From NCBI GenBank assembly GCA_937880585.1, contig CALFMR010000318.1, positions 1-12,305 of the forward strand: a DNA stretch of 12,305 bases. Direction: 5' to 3'. The notes under the pieces were generated by a model. The model saw nothing but the letters and a program-made list of their open reading frames with translations, was not told where the DNA came from and did no database searches. The first letter of the stretch is position 1, and each line of letters begins with the position of its first letter. The stretch comes from an uncultured Acidobacteriota bacterium (GTDB lineage: Bacteria > Acidobacteriota > Vicinamibacteria > Vicinamibacterales > SCN-69-37). Made by a program: the position numbers and the translations under genes. This document shows positions 8,501-12,305 of this stretch, piece after piece.

Positions 8501-8871
8501 GGAAGATCGATCGGAAGCGCCTGCAGGCGCCGGCGGCGACGGATGGTGTCACCACGAACGTGGCGCCGCGGACCGAGGTAGAGCGCCGGATCGCGACCGT
8601 CTGGGCCGATGTGCTGAACGTGGCCGACGTCGGCGTCGACGACACCTTCTTCGAGCTCGGCGGGCACTCGCTGCTGGCGATGCGCCTCGCTGCCCGCCTC
8701 AGCGCCGCATTCGGCGTGGACGTGTCGATCCGTCGGTTGTTCGAGTCGCCGACGGTGGCCGGGCTCGCCGATCATCTGGAGCGAACGGCGGCGCCGCGCG
8801 CGACGGCGTCGCGCATCGCGCGTCCCATCACGCGTCAGCCGCGCATGCCACGACAGCCGGCCCATGAGTAG
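5587..8871 (+). CDS. NRPS 2: C-A-PCP elongation module, unassigned substrate
   Basis: This is a 1094-residue elongation module that condenses the upstream aminoacyl group with its own amino acid. A leader of about 25 residues (four acidic, no basic) precedes the C domain (about 25-440), which has RHESLRTTF and the intact HHVIFDG (His151, His152, Asp156). The A domain (about 465-985) has TSGSMGTPKG (627-636) with Met where Thr is usual, FDPSVEQIF, NMYGPTE, YRTGDL and SGKIDR (Lys973). Pocket residues D672, P673, E676, D714, T744, G746, M771, V779, T780 and K973 give DPEDTGMVTK, for which I know no exact match. Glu and Asp at the third and fourth positions could suit a basic amino acid. The PCP is normal, GGHS with Ser1028. 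There is no epimerase in this protein or before it, so an LCL-type C domain is expected. The C-terminal tail of about 29 residues has seven Arg. The stop overlaps the next start by 8 bases (ATGAGTAG), indicating translational coupling. Confidence 0.95.
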   Translation: MSIESDQSSGESPVSGGEAGVFAVPASAAQQRFWLVDQTSATRALYNTPVVYRVSGPLDVDALRRSFAGLVQRHESLRTTFAERDGVLTQRIAPTGSVPLRVVAASSDPAVWLSAVRAEITVPFDLARGPLMRAAVIQLDADDHVLVITGHHVIFDGWSETVLFDDLEALYAAARSGEAARLPELAVQYADFAVWQAQAVPSDAIERSLDYWRRQLGDLATLALPSDRPRPRQPTMAGALRELAVPPSTTAAIRALARRCGTTTFVVTAAAFQALLQRYTGQGDIPIGVITSGRTRSEVERLIGCFINTIVLRGDLSDDPNFVELVRRTGAATLEAHKHTDAPFERVVEALGVHRDPSRHPLFQVLFNFSPVGRVRRTFAGLSLTRMPIDTGLAKFDLTLELAEVGDELCGSIEYSSELFDAPTIDRLISHFTALLEGAAQSPETPVSALPMLTPTEREQLIAGWHEPSTVEARHETVVALFAAQAARTPDAPAVVCGDDVLTYADVRRAASRLAHRLQTQHGVRPGARVGLSVERSAAMVPALLGILATGAAYVPLDPAYPTDRLAFMREDAGVSAIVKAPRSSSAFEGSGVALVDVDEPDAPGADSSEAPFDASAPDAFAYVMYTSGSMGTPKGVAVTHRTLSEHCQDVQRVYALTPADRVLQFASPNFDPSVEQIFSALVSGACLVVRGNDVWGAAEFAAETTRHGVTVADLATAYWAQLAYAAADVTSPTVQASTLRIVTVGGEAMSVDALAAWRRTPYAHARLLNMYGPTEATVTATFFEVMPSWTPAAGERVVPIGRPFGRRLARVLDGHGSLVPIGVVGELCLGGTGLATGYLNQPALTERAFIPDPFDETPGARLYRTGDLVRYLAGGTLSYVGRRDEQVKVNGFRVEPGEIEAALQRHPAVAQAIVVVRDDGGGTRLVAYVIAVAGATADPDDLRRSLATTMPDYLVPAAIVVVDEWPLTPSGKIDRKRLQAPAATDGVTTNVAPRTEVERRIATVWADVLNVADVGVDDTFFELGGHSLLAMRLAARLSAAFGVDVSIRRLFESPTVAGLADHLERTAAPRATASRIARPITRQPRMPRQPAHE
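8503..8523 (+). repeat. 21-base exact repeat in the A10 motif, copy 1 (NRPS 2)
   Basis: This 21-base stretch encodes KIDRKRL at the end of the A domain of NRPS 2. It is identical to 11681-11701 in NRPS 3, including all third codon positions. The surrounding A10-PCP segments of the two genes stay clearly alike, for example a 17-base identity over the FFELGG region. This points to module duplication or gene conversion. Confidence 0.6.
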
Positions 8872-11800
8872 CTTCAACTTTCCAATGTCGCGCACGCAGC
8901 AGGGCCTGTGGTTTCTTGACCACTGGCATCCGGGCACGGCGACCTACACCATTCCCGCGGCGTATCGCCTGCGCTGTCCGCTCGACGCTACTGCGATTAC
9001 GGCCGCGATCAACGACGTCATCGCGCGCCACGAAGCGCTGCGGACGACGTTTGCCGTCCAGGATGGCGTGCCCGTGCAGGTCGTGGCAGAGACACTGACG
9101 ATCGAAGTTCCCGTTGTCGACCTCGCGGCGCCGGCCGACGGTCCGGAGCTCCAGCGGCTCGTTGACGATCACATCCAGCAGCCGTTCGACCTGGCGCGCG
9201 GGCCTCTCGTGCGCGCGCTCCTGGTCCGGCTCGCCCCGGATGATCACGTGATCGCGCTGGGGATCCACCACATCGTGTTCGACGGCTGGTCGATGGATGT
9301 CTTCACGCGCGAGCTTGCGGCGGCGTATGCCGCGCGCTGCCGTGGCGTGGCTCCTGAGCTTCCAGAGCCTTCGCTGCAGTACGGCGACTACGTCGTGTGG
9401 CAGCAGGAAATGCTTCAGGACGAGAGCGTGCGCGCGCAAGTGGCGTACTGGCGCGAACGGCTCGCCGATCCCACGCCTCTTGACGTGCCGACCGATCACG
9501 TGCGTCCGCCGCACGTCTCCTCGCGCGGCGCGACGACGCCGCTCCGCGTGCCGCGCCAGGTCGCCGAGGGACTCGAAGCCATCGCGCGGCAGCGCCATGC
9601 GACGCTGTTCATGGCGCTCGTCGCGGCGTGGAGCGTGCTCTTGTTCCGCTACACGCGGCAGGAGGACATCATCGTCGGCACGCCAATCGCGGGACGCGAC
9701 CATCCCGACACGCACGACATGGTCGGCTGTTTCGTGAACACGCTGGCGCTCCGCATGGACCTCGGTGGGCATCCGTCGTTCTCCGGCGTCCTGGAACGGG
9801 TTCGCGACACGGCACTCGGCGCCTATGACCACCAGGACGTGCCCTTCGACGTGCTCGTCGACGAACTGCACGTCGAGCGCGACCCGAGTCGTACGCCGTT
9901 GTTCGACACGTTCTTCGCCATGCAGGGCGCCGATGATGTCCAGCTCGACGGCCTTGTGGTCGAGCGGAAGTCGGCCGCGATCGGCACGGCGAAGTTCGAC
10001 CTCAGCGTGTACGTCGGCCCCGGCGCCGATGGTCTGGAAGGCATCGTCGAATTCCGTGCCGATCTCTTCGAACGCTCGACCATCGAGCGTCTGGCGCGGC
10101 ACTACGAGACGCTGCTCGCGGCGATCGTGAACGAGCCGACGTGCCCCATCTCGACGCTCGCATTTCTCACGGACGCCGAGCGTGCGCAACTGCTCACGGG
10201 CTGGAATGCGACGGCCGCCGACTATCCGCGAGACCAGACCGTGCCGCAGTTGTTCTTCGCGCAGGCGGCGCGAACGCCTGAGGCACCGGCGCTGACCTTC
10301 GGAGACGCGACGCTGAGTTACGCCGAGCTGGCGGACCGCGTCAGGACATGGACCGCGCGGTTGCGCGCGGCCGGCGTGCAGGCTGGCGCGCTCGTGGGCG
10401 TGCACCTGGAACGGTCGATCGATCTCGTCGTGGCCGTGCTGGCGATTCTCGAGGCCGGCGGGGCCTACGTGCCGCTCGACCCGGCGTTTCCCGCCGAGCG
10501 CCTGGCGTTCATGCTGGAAGACGCCCGGGCGGCCGTGCTCGTGACGGAGCGATCGCTCGCCGGCCGGCTGTCCTCGGGCGCGGCCACCGTCGTCGTGATG
10601 GACGCGCCGACGTCAGCCGTGAGACTGGAGATCGACGCGCGGCCCGGTCGCGCGGCGGGTCCTGATGATCTGGCGTACGTGTTGTACACATCCGGATCGA
10701 CGGGGCAGCCGAAGGGCGTCGAAATCCCTCACCGGGCGCTGACGAATTTCCTGTGCGCGATGCAGCGGGAACCCGGCTGCACGGCGCGGGACGTCGTGCT
10801 GGCCGTGACGACGCTGTCGTTCGACATTGCCGGGCTGGAACTGTATCTGCCGCTCATCACGGGTGGGCACGTCGTGCTGGCGAGCCGCGAGACCGCGATG
10901 GACGGCCGCGCACTCGCGGCCGAGATGACGCGCGTGCGGCCGACGATCCTGCAGGCGACGCCGGCGACGTGGCGGATGTTGATCGAGGCCGGGTGGCGCG
11001 GGACGCCCGCACTCAAGGCGCTCTGCGGCGGCGAGGCGCTGCCGCCGGATCTCGCCGACGCGCTGCTGACGCGCGTCGACGAGCTGTGGAACATGTACGG
11101 GCCGACCGAGACGACGATCTGGTCCTCGGTCGAACGGATCACGTCGAGCGCGGACATCACGATTGGCCACCCGATCGCGAACACGACGTTCTACGTCGTG
11201 GACGCGGCGATGCAGCCGGTGCCGATCGGCGTGCCGGGCGAGTTGTTGATCGGAGGCGACGGGCTGGCGCGAGGCTATCGCGGCCGCGCGGCGTTGACGG
11301 CGGAGAAGTTTCTTCGCGAGCCGTTTGCCGGCGACGCGCCCGCGGGCGTCTATCGCACGGGCGATCTGGCGAAGTGGCGCGCCGACGGGAAGGTCGTGCA
11401 CCTCGGGCGGCTCGACCATCAGGTGAAACTGCGCGGCTTCCGGATTGAGCTCGGCGAGATCGAAGCGGCGCTCACGAGCCATCCGACCGTGCAGCAGGCG
11501 GTCGCGATCGTGCGCGAAGATCGGCCGGGGCAGGCGATGCTCGTCGGTTACGTCCTGCCGGCCTCGGGTGCGGCCGTGGATGTGGCGGCGCTCCGGGCGC
11601 ACGTGCGGACGACGCTGCCCGACTACATGGTGCCGGCGCAGATTCTCGCGCTCGAGGCGTTTCCGCTGACGCCCAACGGCAAGATCGATCGGAAGCGCCT
11701 GCCGGCGCCGGCCGCGATGGCCGACGTCGCCGCGCGCGTGGCGCCGCGAACGGAGACGGAGCGCCGGCTGGCGGCGATCTGGTCCGACGTGCTCGGCGTG

Positions 11801-12305
11801 TCGGACATCGGCATCTATGACGGGTTCTTCGAGCTCGGCGGCCATTCGCTGCTCGCCGTTCGCCTGCTCGGCCGGATTGCGGAGGCGTTCGGCACAGACG
11901 TGCCGCTGCCTGTCCTCTTCGCCGCGCCCTCGATCGCGGCGTTCGCAGGGCATATCGACCGCGCAATTGAGCAGACCGATGACGCGCATGCCGAAGCGCC
12001 TGGACCCGTCGACCGGCTCACGAGCACCGAGCGGCGGTTGATGGCCGTCTGGGAAGAGCTCCACGGCCGGCCCGCGCGCGGCGTCGACGAGCTGATGGTG
12101 ACGGCACGGTGGGATCCGACCACGCTGCCGCATCTCATCGCGCGACTGCGACAGGAGTTCGGTTCAGCCGGGGAGGGACTGCCGCTCGTCCGCGGCAGTG
12201 CGTCCGCGACGATTCGCGAGATCGCCACCGCCATCGACGGCGTCGACCGGACCGCGTCGATCGTGCGCATGGCCGCCGGTGGCGTGGCGCCTCCCATCTT
12301 CATAG
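8864..12305 (+). CDS. NRPS 3: C-A-PCP, degenerate carrier, start of thioesterase; 3' end outside window
   Basis: This is the last module of the line as far as seen, 1147 residues, open at the right edge. Without any leader it begins in the C domain (about 5-420), with RHEALRTTF and HHIVFDG (His135, His136, Asp140). The A domain (about 445-955) has TSGSTGQPKG (609-618), FDIAGLELY, NMYGPTE, YRTGDL and NGKIDR (Lys940). Pocket residues D654, I655, L658, Q697, L720, G722, M744, I752, W753 and K940 give DILQLGMIWK, one step from the glycine code DILQLGLIWK, so Gly is predicted. PCP: 965-1032, GGHS with Ser995. Next come a linker of about 22 residues, a second carrier-like domain without a phosphopantetheine serine, and VRMAAGGVAPPIFI, which matches the opening strand of a type I thioesterase. 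The start ATG at 8864 lies inside the end of the preceding gene. The catalytic residues of the thioesterase are beyond the window, so hydrolysis and cyclisation cannot be told apart. Confidence 0.95.
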   Translation, partial: MSSFNFPMSRTQQGLWFLDHWHPGTATYTIPAAYRLRCPLDATAITAAINDVIARHEALRTTFAVQDGVPVQVVAETLTIEVPVVDLAAPADGPELQRLVDDHIQQPFDLARGPLVRALLVRLAPDDHVIALGIHHIVFDGWSMDVFTRELAAAYAARCRGVAPELPEPSLQYGDYVVWQQEMLQDESVRAQVAYWRERLADPTPLDVPTDHVRPPHVSSRGATTPLRVPRQVAEGLEAIARQRHATLFMALVAAWSVLLFRYTRQEDIIVGTPIAGRDHPDTHDMVGCFVNTLALRMDLGGHPSFSGVLERVRDTALGAYDHQDVPFDVLVDELHVERDPSRTPLFDTFFAMQGADDVQLDGLVVERKSAAIGTAKFDLSVYVGPGADGLEGIVEFRADLFERSTIERLARHYETLLAAIVNEPTCPISTLAFLTDAERAQLLTGWNATAADYPRDQTVPQLFFAQAARTPEAPALTFGDATLSYAELADRVRTWTARLRAAGVQAGALVGVHLERSIDLVVAVLAILEAGGAYVPLDPAFPAERLAFMLEDARAAVLVTERSLAGRLSSGAATVVVMDAPTSAVRLEIDARPGRAAGPDDLAYVLYTSGSTGQPKGVEIPHRALTNFLCAMQREPGCTARDVVLAVTTLSFDIAGLELYLPLITGGHVVLASRETAMDGRALAAEMTRVRPTILQATPATWRMLIEAGWRGTPALKALCGGEALPPDLADALLTRVDELWNMYGPTETTIWSSVERITSSADITIGHPIANTTFYVVDAAMQPVPIGVPGELLIGGDGLARGYRGRAALTAEKFLREPFAGDAPAGVYRTGDLAKWRADGKVVHLGRLDHQVKLRGFRIELGEIEAALTSHPTVQQAVAIVREDRPGQAMLVGYVLPASGAAVDVAALRAHVRTTLPDYMVPAQILALEAFPLTPNGKIDRKRLPAPAAMADVAARVAPRTETERRLAAIWSDVLGVSDIGIYDGFFELGGHSLLAVRLLGRIAEAFGTDVPLPVLFAAPSIAAFAGHIDRAIEQTDDAHAEAPGPVDRLTSTERRLMAVWEELHGRPARGVDELMVTARWDPTTLPHLIARLRQEFGSAGEGLPLVRGSASATIREIATAIDGVDRTASIVRMAAGGVAPPIFI
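11681..11701 (+). repeat. 21-base exact repeat in the A10 motif, copy 2 (NRPS 3)
   Basis: Second copy of the KIDRKRL-encoding stretch, identical to 8503-8523. NRPS 1 has VDRARLP at the same place with different codons, so the similarity is specific to modules 2 and 3. Confidence 0.6.
12026..12238 (+). other. Degenerate carrier-protein domain within NRPS 3, no phosphopantetheine serine
   Basis: Residues 1055-1125 align without gaps to the first 46 residues of the true PCP of the same protein (965 onward). Shared positions include TERRL, Trp, two Gly, and later Leu, Arg and Phe-Gly (EFG against AFG), 13 identities by eye. The motif GGHS of the true PCP (Ser995) becomes RWDP, with Pro1085 (codon 12116-12118) in place of the serine, so it cannot carry phosphopantetheine. 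The C-terminal part is about three residues longer and ends EIATAID, like the AGHID end of the PCP. The frame is intact, so the domain is translated. It may be a vestige of a tandem PCP, or a structural or docking domain for the thioesterase. Confidence 0.6.
12260..12305 (+). other. Start of a thioesterase domain (cut by window edge)
   Basis: The last 15 residues, ending RMAAGGVAPPIFI, have the Gly-rich turn and Pro-Pro-hydrophobic strand with which type I NRPS thioesterases begin (commonly ...GG..PPLFLVHG). The next codon starts with G, which would allow Val. The nucleophile motif GxSxG is not in the window, so the call rests on this short match and on the position after the last carrier. 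Confidence 0.65.

Noticed and set aside
8669..8863. Possible epimerase or docking domain after the PCP of NRPS 2
   Set aside because: Only about 66 residues remain after the carrier serine: the rest of the PCP and an Arg-rich tail, far too short for an epimerase.
8828..10405. 525-codon open frame on the - strand
   Set aside because: It lies wholly opposite NRPS 3, is rich in Arg, His and Ala and shows no domain. Such frames are expected opposite GC-rich genes.
10613..12133. 506-codon open frame on the - strand
   Set aside because: Antisense shadow of the A-PCP part of NRPS 3, with the same skewed composition and no recognisable motif.
1..12305. CRISPR arrays, tRNA or rRNA genes, insertion sequences
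   Set aside because: No regularly spaced repeats, no tRNA-like cloverleaf and no transposase frame were seen; almost all the sequence is taken up by the five genes.

Overview
The window is strongly GC-rich and reads entirely on the + strand. It carries a TonB-dependent outer-membrane receptor, an acyl-CoA dehydrogenase-type flavoprotein and three consecutive non-ribosomal peptide synthetase (NRPS) genes. The receptor shows the organism is Gram-negative. The overall look would fit a secondary-metabolite-rich lineage such as Acidobacteriota (Vicinamibacteria-like), Myxococcota or a high-GC proteobacterium, but nothing here fixes the taxon.

Layout: (1) 3-2138, a TonB-dependent receptor whose 5' end lies outside the window; (2) 2222-3367, a 381-residue acyl-CoA dehydrogenase with a clear ribosome binding site; (3) 3368-3624, a 257-base gap without a convincing gene, holding a consensus-like -35 box and an imperfect hairpin, probably the control region of the NRPS operon; (4) about 3625-5571, NRPS 1, a lone A-PCP loading module; (5) 5587-8871, NRPS 2, C-A-PCP; (6) 8864 to the right edge, NRPS 3, C-A-PCP, then a degenerate carrier-like domain, then the first residues of a thioesterase. 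NRPS 1 and 2 are 15 bases apart, and NRPS 2 and 3 overlap by 8 bases (ATGAGTAG).

Reading the A-domain pockets by eye gives Asn (DLTKVGEVGK) for module 1, no confident call for module 2 (DPEDTGMVTK, an acidic pocket that might take a basic amino acid) and Gly (DILQLGMIWK) for module 3. The simplest model is a short peptide Asn-X-Gly, started without a condensation domain (so no N-acyl cap is encoded here) and released by the terminal thioesterase. No epimerase, methyltransferase or ketoreductase domain is visible. The flavoprotein could oxidise a carrier-bound intermediate and the receptor could import the product or a metal complex of it, but both links rest only on gene order.

The most unusual element is a domain that aligns without gaps to the first half of a normal PCP but has its GGHS phosphopantetheine site replaced by RWDP. 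It lies between the real PCP and the thioesterase of NRPS 3.
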